Assembly: GCF_011766325.1 (NCBI RefSeq)
Contig: NZ_BLLG01000003.1
Location: 62,001-126,000 of the forward strand
Origin: Streptomyces pacificus
GTDB taxonomy: Bacteria > Actinomycetota > Actinomycetes > Streptomycetales > Streptomycetaceae
Direction: 5' to 3'
DNA: 64,000 nt
A model generated the notes under the pieces. That model did not search any database. It was not told the DNA's origin and saw only the letters and a list, made by a program, of their open reading frames with translations. How positions within the stretch are numbered: position 1 is the first letter of the stretch; every line of letters begins with the position of its first letter. Position numbers and translations under genes: made by a program. Below, piece after piece: positions 24,840-33,615 of this stretch.

Positions 24840-24954
24840 GCTGAGCCGCGGCGAACCGCGGCTCAGCTGTGGCGTGCTGGGCTTGGGCTACCCCGTCTAC
24901 GACGTGGGAGCCGTGATCCCTGTCAGGAGTCCAGCAGGGTTCCCGGGAGTTTGA
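24634..24954 (+). pseudogene. Coiled, Lys/Arg/Gln-rich fragment
   Basis: The first 50 codons from a GTG at 24634 read as a charged helix (QQQEAAAKKALKAQRREENE), and an upstream piece in another frame (VDNTDLLLNMLKSVGL at about 24570-24620) also looks coding. The frame then runs through a perfect terminator-type hairpin (24840-24867) and 30 bp into the next gene on the other strand, so the 3' end is unlikely to be real. Best explained as a truncated, frameshifted remnant; family unknown. Confidence 0.3.
24840..24867 (-). terminator. Perfect hairpin terminator
   Basis: Arms GCTGAGCCGCGG (24840-24851) and CCGCGGCTCAGC (24856-24867) pair perfectly around a CGAA tetraloop. It lies 55 bp beyond the stop of the lipoprotein gene at 24923 and should end its transcript; being symmetrical it could also stop transcription from the left. 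Confidence 0.88.
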
Positions 24955-26002
24955 ACTGCGTCGTCTTGCCCGTGGCCGGGTTCACCCGTGTAACGGTGTT
25001 CTCGTCGTAGACGAGCCAGCCCGACGCGGTGCGGGTGACGTTCAGCGACGCGGCAAGGCCCTTGATGCGGGCGCGGTGGAGTTCCTCGCCGCTGGCGGCG
25101 TCGACCTCGACCAGTTCGGTGTTGCCGCCCTGGGCGGCTGCGATCACGATCGACGAGTCCGTGGCCGCGATGGCGTCGACCCTGCCGCTGTTCACCGAGA
25201 CCACCGTCGCGGCGGCGCCACGGGTGAGGGAGACCTTGACGTCGCCGGACGTGCCGGAGGCCGGGGAACCGGCGATGACCGGGTGGCCGGCGGGGCAGGC
25301 GAGGGCCTTGACGGCCAGACCCGCCGGAACGGGTACAGAGGTGACGTTGCCGTCGGCCAGGTTCGCCACGGACACCTTGGTGGCGTTGTCGGAGCCGCTG
25401 CCCAGGCAGAGCGCGTCCGAGGCGGGATCAGAGGCCGCGAAGCCGATGGTGCCGGGGACCTTCAGTTCGCGTGTGGTGGTCCAGTCGGTCGGGTCCTTGA
25501 CCAGCACGCTGGATTCGGCGGTACCGTTTGCCGACTTGCCGTCGGGCAGCCCCGCGACCTCGGCGACCAGGGTCTTGCCGGGTAGTGTCCGGCGCAGCCG
25601 TTCATCGCCGGTCATGCCGTCCAGGGTGTGGTCGGTGCGGTTGATCTCGTATCGGCGGTCCGGCTTGCCGTCCTTGCGGGGGACGGTCACCAGCCAGCGG
25701 CCGTCGGCGAGGTGGACGATGTGCGGGCTGACCGCATCGTCGTCGTCGGCCTGCTGGGGTACGACGGCCAGGCTCTGCGCCCCGGGCTTGTCCGGGTTGA
25801 TTCCGACGACCGTCACCAGGCCGTTGACTTCGGCGAGGGCGAAGGTCGAGGCGCCCTTCCAGTCGTCGCCCAGGTCCACCCCGCCCGGTCCGGAGCAGGC
25901 CGTGGTCAGCGCGGCCGTCGTACCGAGTGCGGCCAGGAGGAGCGCCATGCGGGCGGGACGGGCCGGCCGTGGTGGGTGCTTGCGTGTCGTGAGGTACGGC
26001 AT
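24923..26002 (-). CDS. Putative beta-propeller lipoprotein
   Basis: A 359-residue predicted lipoprotein. A basic N-terminus (RKHPPRPARPARM) precedes a hydrophobic segment and the lipobox LTTAC (Cys at about 36). The mature part is built from short beta-rich repeats such as VNGLVTVVGINPDKPGA, DGRWLVTVPRK, VDAIAATDSSIVIAAAQGG and TASGWLVYDENTVTRVNPATG, the pattern of a YVTN/quinoprotein-like beta-propeller. No catalytic residues are evident. ATG start with GGTGAG seven bases upstream. It is downstream of the DUF305 gene on the same strand (155 bp) and may share its transcript, which would place it in the same extracytoplasmic system. Function is unknown. Confidence 0.75.
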   Translation of the reverse strand: MPYLTTRKHPPRPARPARMALLLAALGTTAALTTACSGPGGVDLGDDWKGASTFALAEVNGLVTVVGINPDKPGAQSLAVVPQQADDDDAVSPHIVHLADGRWLVTVPRKDGKPDRRYEINRTDHTLDGMTGDERLRRTLPGKTLVAEVAGLPDGKSANGTAESSVLVKDPTDWTTTRELKVPGTIGFAASDPASDALCLGSGSDNATKVSVANLADGNVTSVPVPAGLAVKALACPAGHPVIAGSPASGTSGDVKVSLTRGAAATVVSVNSGRVDAIAATDSSIVIAAAQGGNTELVEVDAASGEELHRARIKGLAASLNVTRTASGWLVYDENTVTRVNPATGKTTQFKLPGTLLDS

Positions 26003-26157
26003 GGGGTGGCTCACCAGTCCTTCATTGCATCTGTGGGGGACATCTTCGCGGCTCTGCGCGCCGGGGCTGCCGGCGCCCGCCCTGCCAGGCCGCGTCCCGT
26101 TCCCGGCGCGCGTACGGCCCGTCCTTCCCGGCTCGCGCGGCCTGCCCGACCGGCCGG

Positions 26158-26994
26158 TCAGGCAGGCGGCCAGGACCGGGGTGCCGCCCCCCGATTCCTC
26201 AGGAGGTCCGCCATCAGGTCGATCTCGGACTGCTGGGCGTCGACCATGCCCTGCGCCAGAGCCTTCTCCTGAGGCACGGTGCACAGCTCCGCGCAGCCCT
26301 CCGCCATGTCGACGCCGCCCTTGTGGTGGTCGGTCATCAGCTGCAGGAACAGCACCTCGGCCGCTTCGCCGTCCGCTTCGGCCAGCAGGTCCAGCTCTGC
26401 CTGGGTGGCCATGCCCGGCATCAGCGCCCCGGTGCCGGGCCGCTGCCCGTCCGAGCCGGCGGTGGCGTCCTCGTCGCCGTTCCCGGGCGCGTGGCTCCCC
26501 TCGCCGCTTCCGGGCGAGCCCTCGCTATGGCCGGTGCCACCGTGACCGCTGCCGCCACTGCGGCCGCCGTCTCCACCGTCGCCGGCCGTATGACCGCCCT
26601 TCCCGTGGGCCCGCTCCATCCAGGCCATCGGCTCCGACCCGGGGTCCACCTTCGGCAGCCCCCACAGGTCCAGCCACCCCAGCATCATGCCGCGCTGGTT
26701 GGCCTGGGTGTTGGCGATGTCGTAGGCGAGCCGCCGCACCTCCTCGTCCCCGGTGCGGTCCCGGACGATGAAGGACATCTCCACTGCCTGCTGGTGGTGG
26801 ACCGCCATGTCGCGGGCGAAGCCCGCGTCGGCCGAATCCCCCGCGGGGACGGCCGGCGTGCCCGCCCCGCCCCCCTGCCCGGCGGAGTGCCCGTCGCCCC
26901 CGGCGGACGCGACCGTCGCGGCGCCCGCGAACAGCAGCGCCAGCACCACCGCCGCGATCGAGAACCAGTGCGTACGCGTCAGAGTGAGCGTCAC
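26158..26994 (-). CDS. DUF305 protein, His/Met-rich, candidate copper binder
   Basis: A 278-residue exported or membrane-anchored protein with one N-terminal hydrophobic segment (about 8-30). It has two DUF305 halves, each with its signature: RDMAVHHQQAVEMS early and MTDHHKGGVDMAEG late. DUF305 is a ferritin-like fold; members such as cyanobacterial CopM bind copper, using the paired His and Met residues. Between the halves lies a Gly/His/Ser-rich linker (about 135-195), including GGSGHGGTGHSEG. The GTG start overlaps the TGA of the DUF3105 gene by four bases, so translation is coupled. With DUF3105 upstream and a multicopper oxidase 4 kb away, copper binding outside the membrane is the leading hypothesis. 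Confidence 0.88.
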   Translation of the reverse strand: MTLTLTRTHWFSIAAVVLALLFAGAATVASAGGDGHSAGQGGGAGTPAVPAGDSADAGFARDMAVHHQQAVEMSFIVRDRTGDEEVRRLAYDIANTQANQRGMMLGWLDLWGLPKVDPGSEPMAWMERAHGKGGHTAGDGGDGGRSGGSGHGGTGHSEGSPGSGEGSHAPGNGDEDATAGSDGQRPGTGALMPGMATQAELDLLAEADGEAAEVLFLQLMTDHHKGGVDMAEGCAELCTVPQEKALAQGMVDAQQSEIDLMADLLRNRGAAPRSWPPA

Positions 26995-27665
26995 GCGCTC
27001 AGCCCGCCCGTGCACGCGGCACCCGGCTCGGGCGTCTGCGGACCCTGCACATACCTGGCGAAGAACTGGTCCACCCGCGGGTCGTCCGCGCTGTCGACCG
27101 TCACCTGCTTGCCCCAGGCGCTGAGCATGATGGCCCCGGGCTGGTCGTCCACCGGGCTCATCATCGAGTACGAGGTCCTGCCGACCTTGTCCTTGAGCTT
27201 CTGCACCTCGGTGGCCGGGGCCTTGTCGCTGTACGTGACCCAGACGGCGCCGTGCTCCAGCGAGTGCACCGCGTTCACCTCGGGGATCGGCTTGTCGTAG
27301 ACGTTGCGGTCGCAGTTCATCCACGCCTGGTGGTGGTCCCCGCCGACCGGCGGCTTCATGGGGTAGGTGACCGCCGCGGTGACGTGGTTGCGCCCGAGCT
27401 CCTCGGCGTCCCAGGACTTCTCGTTCTTGATCGGGGCCTTGGCTGCGGCCTCGGCCTGCGCCTTGTCCTCGGACTTCTCGTTCAGCACATAGGCGCCGAA
27501 GCCGACGAGCCCCGCCACCAGGACCGTGCTCAGCGAGAGGGTGATGATGCGGTTGCGGCGGTCGCGGGCCCGTTCGGCGCGGCGCATCTCCTCTATACGG
27601 GCGCGGCGGTCGTTCGTGCTGTTCGTGTTGCCGGTCTTGTTCGTCTTGTGTGCCTTGTTCGACAT
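26991..27665 (-). CDS. DUF3105 single-pass membrane protein
   Basis: A 224-residue DUF3105 protein. A charged cytoplasmic tail (about 1-40, NDRRARIEEMRRAERARD) is followed by one membrane helix (about 41-60) and an outer domain with the conserved metal-like residues: PPVGGDHHQAWMNCD, EVNAVHSLEHGAVWVTY, and a final Cys in PGAACTGG. The paired His, Cys and HxxEH spacing suggests a metal or redox site but this is unproven for the family. ATG start with AGAAGG upstream. It overlaps the DUF305 gene by four bases (GTGA), and the two families co-occur widely in actinomycetes, so they likely work together. Confidence 0.88.
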   Translation of the reverse strand: MSNKAHKTNKTGNTNSTNDRRARIEEMRRAERARDRRNRIITLSLSTVLVAGLVGFGAYVLNEKSEDKAQAEAAAKAPIKNEKSWDAEELGRNHVTAAVTYPMKPPVGGDHHQAWMNCDRNVYDKPIPEVNAVHSLEHGAVWVTYSDKAPATEVQKLKDKVGRTSYSMMSPVDDQPGAIMLSAWGKQVTVDSADDPRVDQFFARYVQGPQTPEPGAACTGGLSA

Positions 27666-27950
27666 TCTGCTTCGTCCTTCTTCTGCGTCGGGGGTGCGAT
27701 GTGTGCACGTGCTCGCCGCGCCGGGTGCCGGGGCGGTACGGACGGCACCGGAACGGTTCTTCCGCGGGCCGGGGAAGAAGCCGGGCGGCTCCCGTGGCCC
27801 GCGGGGCCGGGAGGAACTCCCGGCGCACGCCCAGGGCGTGTCGTGAGGGCGGCTCCGTGCCCGCCGGCCGGGCGGGACCTGCGGTGGGGCGGGAATCTGC
27901 GGCGTCCGGTGCGGGGGATCGCGAGACGGAGCAGCAGCCTCGTACCGGAC

Positions 27951-27980
27951 GCACCCGGACGCACCCGGATGCATCCGGAT
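27951..27980. repeat. 10-bp tandem repeat in the DUF3105/DUF6153 gap
   Basis: Three copies of GCACCCGGAC/GCACCCGGAT/GCATCCGGAT lie in the 409-bp gap between the DUF3105 start and the DUF6153-like stop. The rest of the gap (27666-28074) should hold the DUF3105 promoter; none was recognised, and no gene is seen. Confidence 0.75.
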
Positions 27981-28074
27981 GAGTCAGGCGACGCGGTGCC
28001 GGGCACCTCCCGCGCCCGAAGGGCCCCGGGGGAGTGCACGCGTCGCGGGCCGGGCGGAACTCCCGCAGCACGCC

Positions 28075-28524
28075 CTATGTCCGCAGCACCTGAAGGGCGT
28101 GCAGGTCCGGGGCGCGGGGGAGCGCACCGGTGCGCGGCGGGCCGTCCGTGACGCGGTCCGCGGCCGAGCCGCGCGGGAGCGCGGTCCCGGCCGGAGGGGC
28201 GTCCTGGGTGGGGGCGGTGAGCACGGCGGGTCCGGGGTGCGGAGAGATCCCGCAGCCGCCGCGGTCGTACGGACAGCTGTACAGGGTGGCCGAGTCGGCC
28301 GGCGCCCCCGTCCGGGTGGTTTCGGCGGTGTGTCCGCCGGAGTGGGGCGAGGAGGCCGCGAACCCGGCCCCGGCCCGGTGGGCGGCGTGCTCGCTGGCCG
28401 GTCCGGGGTCCGTGCCGGCCTGTCCCAGGCAGAGGAAGAGCGCGGCGAGGAGCGTCGCCACGGCGCTCAGCAGAGCCGTGGGACGTGCCATGTGCCCGGT
28501 GCGGGCGCTGCGTATGCCCCCCAT
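28075..28524 (-). CDS. DUF6153-like small secreted or membrane protein
   Basis: About 149 residues. After GHMARPTALLSAV comes one hydrophobic segment (TLLAALFLCLG), then an external region with His (ASEHAAHRAGAG, HSGGHTAE) and a Cys pair in YSCPYDRGGCG, and the C-terminal LHALQVLRT that is the usual end of the DUF6153 group. The start is uncertain: ATGs at 28563, 28524 and 28491 are all in frame and none has a good ribosome binding site. The 28524 start is a compromise. It diverges from glnA2. His and Cys content and position upstream of DUF3105/DUF305 make it a possible part of the same metal-related set. Confidence 0.65.
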   Translation of the reverse strand: MGGIRSARTGHMARPTALLSAVATLLAALFLCLGQAGTDPGPASEHAAHRAGAGFAASSPHSGGHTAETTRTGAPADSATLYSCPYDRGGCGISPHPGPAVLTAPTQDAPPAGTALPRGSAADRVTDGPPRTGALPRAPDLHALQVLRT

Positions 28525-28665
28525 GGGGGCAGATGGTAACGGCGGGTGCGTGCTCCATGTCATACGGGGTGCGTAATCTGGGCGAAACCCCGGGTCGTGA
28601 TACTGAAGCTCCTCTCTACGCCCTGGCGGTGGTGCACAGGCCGTCTGAACTGCAAGGATGTGGCT

Positions 28666-30027
28666 ATGGACAAGCAGCAGGAATTCGTGCTCCGCACGCT
28701 CGAGGAGCGCGACATCCGGTTCGTGCGCCTGTGGTTCACCGATGTGCTCGGCTTCCTGAAATCGGTCGCGGTGGCGCCCGCCGAACTCGAACAGGCCTTC
28801 GATGAAGGCATCGGCTTCGACGGTTCCGCGATCGAGGGCTTCGCGCGTGTCTACGAGTCGGACATGATCGCGAAGCCGGACCCGGGCACCTTCCAGATCC
28901 TGCCGTGGCGTGCGGAGGCTCCGGGCACGGCGCGGATGTTCTGCGACATCCTCATGCCCGACGGCTCACCGTCCTACGCCGACCCGCGCTTCGTCCTCAA
29001 GCGGATCCTGGCCAAGACCTCGGATCTGGGGTTCACGTTCTACACCCACCCCGAGATCGAGTTCTTCCTGCTGAAGGACCGGCCGCTGGACGGCTCCCGC
29101 CCGACGCCCGCGGACAACTCGGGCTACTTCGACCACACCCCGCAGAACGTGGGCATGGACTTCCGCCGCCAGGCCATCACGATGCTGGAGTCCATGGGCA
29201 TCTCGGTGGAGTTCAGTCACCACGAGGGCGCGCCGGGCCAGCAGGAGATCGACCTGCGGTACGCGGACGCGCTGTCCACCGCGGACAACATCATGACGTT
29301 CCGCCTGGTCATGAAGCAGGTCGCGCTGGAGCAGGGAGTCCAGGCGACGTTCATGCCGAAGCCCTTCTCCGAGCACCCCGGCTCCGGCATGCACACCCAC
29401 CTCTCCCTGTTCGAGGGGGACCGGAACGCGTTCTACGAGTCCGGCGCGGAGTACCAGCTGTCCAAAGTGGGACGTTCCTTCATCGCCGGCCTGCTCCGGC
29501 ACGCCGCCGAGATCTCGGCCGTCACCAACCAGTGGGTCAACTCCTACAAGCGCATCTGGGGCGGCTCGGCCCGCACCGCCGGCTCCGGCGGTGAGGCCCC
29601 CTCGTACATCTGCTGGGGCCACAACAACCGCTCGGCCCTGATCCGCGTCCCGATGTACAAGCCGGGCAAGACCGGCTCCTCCCGCATCGAGGTCCGCTCC
29701 CTCGACGCCGGCGCCAATCCCTACCTCGCCTACGCGGTCCTGCTCGCCGCCGGTCTGCGGGGCATCGAGGAGGGATACGAACTGCCGGCCGGCGCCGACG
29801 ACGACGTCTGGGCGCTGTCGGACGCCGAGCGCCGCGCGATGGGCATCGAGCCCCTCCCGCAGAACCTCGGCGAGGCGATCATGCTGATGGAGCGCAGCGA
29901 ACTGGTCGCGGAGACGCTCGGTGAGCATGTCTTCGACTTCTTCCTCCGCAACAAGAAGCAGGAGTGGGAGGAGTACCGATCCGAGGTCACCGCCTTCGAG
30001 CTGCGGAAGAACCTGCCGGTGCTGTAG
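28666..30027 (+). CDS. glnA2: Glutamine synthetase-like gamma-glutamylpolyamine synthetase GlnA2
   Basis: A 453-residue GSI-type enzyme essentially matching S. coelicolor GlnA2 in length and order. The N-terminal beta-grasp block FDGSAIEGFARVYESD, the ATP/metal block KPFSEHPGSGMHTHLSLFEG, and EVRSLDAGANPYLAYAVLLAAG are present. The GlnE target motif NLYELPPEE of GlnA1 is absent, so it should not be adenylylated. In S. coelicolor GlnA2 is reported not to make glutamine but to ligate glutamate to polyamines, the first step of their use as nitrogen source. ATG start with AAGGAT upstream. It lies on the same strand as glnE, 435 bp before it, and diverges from the DUF6153-like gene. Confidence 0.93.
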   Translation: MDKQQEFVLRTLEERDIRFVRLWFTDVLGFLKSVAVAPAELEQAFDEGIGFDGSAIEGFARVYESDMIAKPDPGTFQILPWRAEAPGTARMFCDILMPDGSPSYADPRFVLKRILAKTSDLGFTFYTHPEIEFFLLKDRPLDGSRPTPADNSGYFDHTPQNVGMDFRRQAITMLESMGISVEFSHHEGAPGQQEIDLRYADALSTADNIMTFRLVMKQVALEQGVQATFMPKPFSEHPGSGMHTHLSLFEGDRNAFYESGAEYQLSKVGRSFIAGLLRHAAEISAVTNQWVNSYKRIWGGSARTAGSGGEAPSYICWGHNNRSALIRVPMYKPGKTGSSRIEVRSLDAGANPYLAYAVLLAAGLRGIEEGYELPAGADDDVWALSDAERRAMGIEPLPQNLGEAIMLMERSELVAETLGEHVFDFFLRNKKQEWEEYRSEVTAFELRKNLPVL

Positions 30028-30106
30028 GGGTCGTTCGGCGCGGGGGCTCCGCCGGCGCGACACGCAGGCGCGGGCAGGCAGGCGGGCGCAGGCACGCAGA
30101 CTCGTC

Positions 30107-30140
30107 GGCATAGGGCATAGGGCATAGGGCATAGGGCATA
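30107..30140. repeat. GGCATAG heptamer tandem repeat
   Basis: Almost five perfect copies of GGCATAG occur in the 435-bp gap between glnA2 and glnE (30028-30462). The unit is notably more AT-rich than its surroundings. The remainder of the gap holds GGCAGGCAGGCGGGCGCAGGC-like runs and a CTGCCCGCCCTGGCCCG repeat pair (30305-30345). No gene is seen in the gap. Confidence 0.9.
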
Positions 30141-30462
30141 CGGGCATGAGCGAGCCGCCCGGGGGCGCACGCCGTCCGGACACGACGGCAGCGGGGAGCC
30201 CGGCGACGGCACGGGGAGGCTGACGGGAGGGGCGGAGCCGGACGGCGGCCGCCGGGAGCCGCCGGAGATCCCAGGAACCGGGAACGCGGTCTGCACCGCC
30301 CTGGCCCGCGCTGCCCGCCCTGGCCCGCGCTGCCCGCCCTGTCTGCGCGGCGCACCGCGGACATCACGGCCCCGCCGCGAGCCGACGCACTCCGGGGAGC
30401 GTCCCCCCTGCCCCTGCGACTACGCTCGGACCCGGATCCGGACCTTGATCGGAGGCGGCGGG

Positions 30463-33456
30463 ATGGCATCGGTGCCGGGGCGCAGAAGCAGTACCTTCAC
30501 CCGTCTGCTGCGGCACGGTTTCACCCACCCCGCCGCGGCCGAGCGGCTCCTGGACCTGCCGGAGATGGCGCCCGTGCGCACCGACTCCGTCCTCCTCGAC
30601 GCCCTCGGCGCCACCGCCGACCCCGACCTGGCCCTGCGCGGGATCGTGCGGCTGGTCGAGGCGCAGCAGCCGGACGAACGGCAGATGCTGCTCGACACGC
30701 TGATCTCCGCGAAGCCGCTGCGCGACCGGCTGCTCGGGGTGCTCGGCGCGTCCGACGCGCTCGGCGACCATCTGGCCCGGCACCCGCAGGACTGGCAGGC
30801 GCTGGTGATGTACGAGGCCTCCGATCTGCACCCCGGGGTGGACGACTTCGAACGGGGACTCGCCGAGGCGACCGACCCGGTGTCGCTGCGCGTCGCCTAC
30901 CGCCGCTGTCTGCTGTCGCTCGCCGCCCGCGACGTGTGCGGCACCACCGACGTGGCGCAGACCGCGGCCGAGCTGGCCGACCTGGCGACGGCGACGCTGC
31001 GCGGGGCCCTCGCGATCGCCCGTACCGATGCACCCGAGGACGCCGCCGCCTGCCGCCTCGCGGTGATCGCCATGGGCAAGTGCGGCGGCCACGAGCTGAA
31101 CTACGTCTCCGATGTCGACGTGATATTCGTCGGGGAGCCGGCGTCCGATGCCGTGGACGAGGCCACCGCCCTGAAGGCCGCGACCCGGCTCGCCTCGCAC
31201 CTGATGCGGATCTGCTCGGAGACCACCGTGGAGGGCGCCATCTGGCCCGTCGACGCCAATCTGCGGCCGGAGGGCCGCAACGGGCCGCTGGTGCGGACCC
31301 TCTCCAGCCATCTCGCCTACTACCAGCGCTGGGCGAAGACGTGGGAGTTCCAGGCGCTGCTCAAGGCGCGGCCGGTGGCAGGCGACCCGGAACTCGGCGC
31401 CGACTACATCGACGCGGTGTCGCCGCTGGTCTGGCAGGCGGCCGAGCGGGAGAACTTCGTGCCGGACGTGCAGAAGATGCGCCGCCGCGTCGTCGACAAC
31501 ATCCCCGCCGCGCACTTGGACCGCGAGCTGAAGCTGGGGCCGGGCGGGCTACGGGACGTCGAGTTCGCCGTACAGCTCCTGCAGTTGGTGCACGGCCGCA
31601 CCGACCCCGCACTGCGCAGCGGCTCGACCCTGGAGGCGCTCGGCCAGCTCGCGGCGGGCGGTTACGTGGGCCGGGCGGACGCGGCGCAGCTCGGCGAGGC
31701 GTACCGCTTCCTGCGCTCGATGGAGCACCGCATCCAGCTGTACCGGCTGCGCCGTACGCACCTGGTCCCGGAGGGCGAGGAGGACCTGCGGCGCCTCGGG
31801 CGTTCCCTGGGGCTGCGCGCCGACCCGGTGGCCGAACTCGACAAGGAGTGGCGGCGGCACGGATCCGTCGTACGCCGGCTGCACGAGAAGCTCTTCTACC
31901 GGCCCCTGCTGGACGCGGTCGCGCAGCTCGCGCCGGGGGAGACCAGGCTCAGCACCCAGGCGGCACGGCAGCGCCTGGAGGCGCTCGGCTACGCCGATCC
32001 GGCCGCAGCCCTGCGGCATCTGGAGGCGCTGTCGTCCGGGGTCTCGCGCAAGGCGGCGATCCAGCGGACGCTGCTGCCGGTGCTGCTGGGCTGGTTCGCG
32101 GACTCCGCCGACCCGGACGCGGGCCTGCTGGGCTTCCGCCGGGTGTCGGACGCGCTCGGCAAGACGCCCTGGTACCTGCGGCTGCTGCGGGACGAGGGCG
32201 CGGCCGCGGAGAACCTCGCCCGGGTGCTGTCCGCCGGCCGGCTCGCCCCCGACCTGCTGCTGCGGGCCCCCGAGGCGGTGGCGCTGCTCGGCGATCCCGG
32301 AGGGCTGAGGCCGCGCGGCCGCGACCATCTGGAGCAGGAGGTGCTCGCGGCGGCGGGGCGCGCGGACGGCGCGGAGGCGGGGGTGGCCTCGGCCCGCGCG
32401 GTGCGGCGGCGGGAGCTGTTCCGTACGGCGGCGGCGGACCTGATCGGCTCGTACGGCACCGAGGAGAACCCGGCAGAGCACGACCCGGGCACGCTCGTCG
32501 ACCGGGTGGGCGAGGCCGTCACCGACCTCAACGCGGCCACGATCGCCGGTGCGCTGCGCGCCGTCGTCCGCGAGCGCTGGGGGGACGAACTCCCCACCCG
32601 GTTCGCGGTCATCGGCATGGGGCGCTTCGGCGGACACGAGCTGTCGTACGGTTCCGACGCCGATGTGCTGTTCGTCCACGAGCCCCGCGAGGGCGCCGAC
32701 GCGCACGAGGCCGCCCGGGCGGCCGGCATCGTCGTGGCGGAGATGCGGCGGCTGCTGCAGCTCCCGAGCTCCGACCCGCCGCTGCTGATCGACGCCGATC
32801 TGCGCCCCGAGGGCCGCAACGGGCCGCTGGTGCGCACCCTGGCTTCCTACGCGGCCTACTACCGGCGCTGGTCGCTGGTCTGGGAGAGCCAGGCCCTGCT
32901 GCGCGCCGAGCCGATGGCGGGGGACGAGGAGCTGGGCGCCCGATTCGTCGCACTCGTCGACCCGCTGCGCTACCCGGCCGAGGGCCTGGGCGAGGAAGAG
33001 GCACGGGAGATCCGCCGGCTCAAGGCGCGGATGGAGACGGAGCGGTTGCCGCGCGGCGCCGACCCGACCCTGCACGCCAAGCTGGGGCGCGGAGGGCTCA
33101 GCGACGTGGAGTGGACGGTGCAGTTGCTGCAGATGCGCCACGGCCGGGCCGAGCCGGCGCTGCGCACCACGCGCACCCGTACGGCGCTCGCCGCCGCCCG
33201 GGACGCGGGCCTGCTGTCGCCGGAGGACGCCGAGATCCTGGACGACGCCTGGGTGCTGGCGACACGGGTCCGCAACGGCGTCATGCTGGTGCGGGGCCGC
33301 GCGGGCGACACCTTCCCCTCCGACGCGAAGGAACTGGCCGCGGTGGGCCGCTATCTGGGCTACGAGCAGGGGCATGTGGGCGAGATGGTCGACGGGTACC
33401 GCCGGGCGACGCGGCGCGCCCGCGCGGTGGTGGAGCGGCTGTTCTACGGGGCGTAG
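30463..33456 (+). CDS. glnE: Bifunctional glutamine-synthetase adenylyltransferase/deadenylase
   Basis: A 997-residue GlnE, which adds or removes AMP on GSI (GlnA1) according to nitrogen status. It has two nucleotidyltransferase domains, each with a G-G/S-x-DxD site: AMGKCGGHELNYVSDVDVIF with Asp217/Asp219 in the deadenylase-type first half, and IGMGRFGGHELSYGSDADVLF at about 717-737 in the adenylylating half. Each is followed by ANLRPEGRNGPLVRTL-type (VDANLRPEGRNG, IDADLRPEGRNG) blocks and a helical GlnD_UR_UTase-like domain. Length matches the family. ATG start with GGAGG seven bases upstream. Its true substrate glnA1 lies outside the window; GlnA2 and GlnII here lack the target tyrosine motif. 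Confidence 0.96.
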   Translation: MASVPGRRSSTFTRLLRHGFTHPAAAERLLDLPEMAPVRTDSVLLDALGATADPDLALRGIVRLVEAQQPDERQMLLDTLISAKPLRDRLLGVLGASDALGDHLARHPQDWQALVMYEASDLHPGVDDFERGLAEATDPVSLRVAYRRCLLSLAARDVCGTTDVAQTAAELADLATATLRGALAIARTDAPEDAAACRLAVIAMGKCGGHELNYVSDVDVIFVGEPASDAVDEATALKAATRLASHLMRICSETTVEGAIWPVDANLRPEGRNGPLVRTLSSHLAYYQRWAKTWEFQALLKARPVAGDPELGADYIDAVSPLVWQAAERENFVPDVQKMRRRVVDNIPAAHLDRELKLGPGGLRDVEFAVQLLQLVHGRTDPALRSGSTLEALGQLAAGGYVGRADAAQLGEAYRFLRSMEHRIQLYRLRRTHLVPEGEEDLRRLGRSLGLRADPVAELDKEWRRHGSVVRRLHEKLFYRPLLDAVAQLAPGETRLSTQAARQRLEALGYADPAAALRHLEALSSGVSRKAAIQRTLLPVLLGWFADSADPDAGLLGFRRVSDALGKTPWYLRLLRDEGAAAENLARVLSAGRLAPDLLLRAPEAVALLGDPGGLRPRGRDHLEQEVLAAAGRADGAEAGVASARAVRRRELFRTAAADLIGSYGTEENPAEHDPGTLVDRVGEAVTDLNAATIAGALRAVVRERWGDELPTRFAVIGMGRFGGHELSYGSDADVLFVHEPREGADAHEAARAAGIVVAEMRRLLQLPSSDPPLLIDADLRPEGRNGPLVRTLASYAAYYRRWSLVWESQALLRAEPMAGDEELGARFVALVDPLRYPAEGLGEEEAREIRRLKARMETERLPRGADPTLHAKLGRGGLSDVEWTVQLLQMRHGRAEPALRTTRTRTALAAARDAGLLSPEDAEILDDAWVLATRVRNGVMLVRGRAGDTFPSDAKELAAVGRYLGYEQGHVGEMVDGYRRATRRARAVVERLFYGA

Positions 33457-33615
33457 CCGACGCGGCCCGCGGTGGCGGGCGGTGCCTTGCGGCCTCGACG
33501 GGGCCGAAGGCGCGGGCGCCTGCCCGCCGCCGCGAGACGGCAGGGATCGGCCCGGAAGCAGCCGGGAGCCGGAAGCCGGGAGCCGCGCGGGCGGCGCGGG
33601 CGGCGCGGCGTTCGT

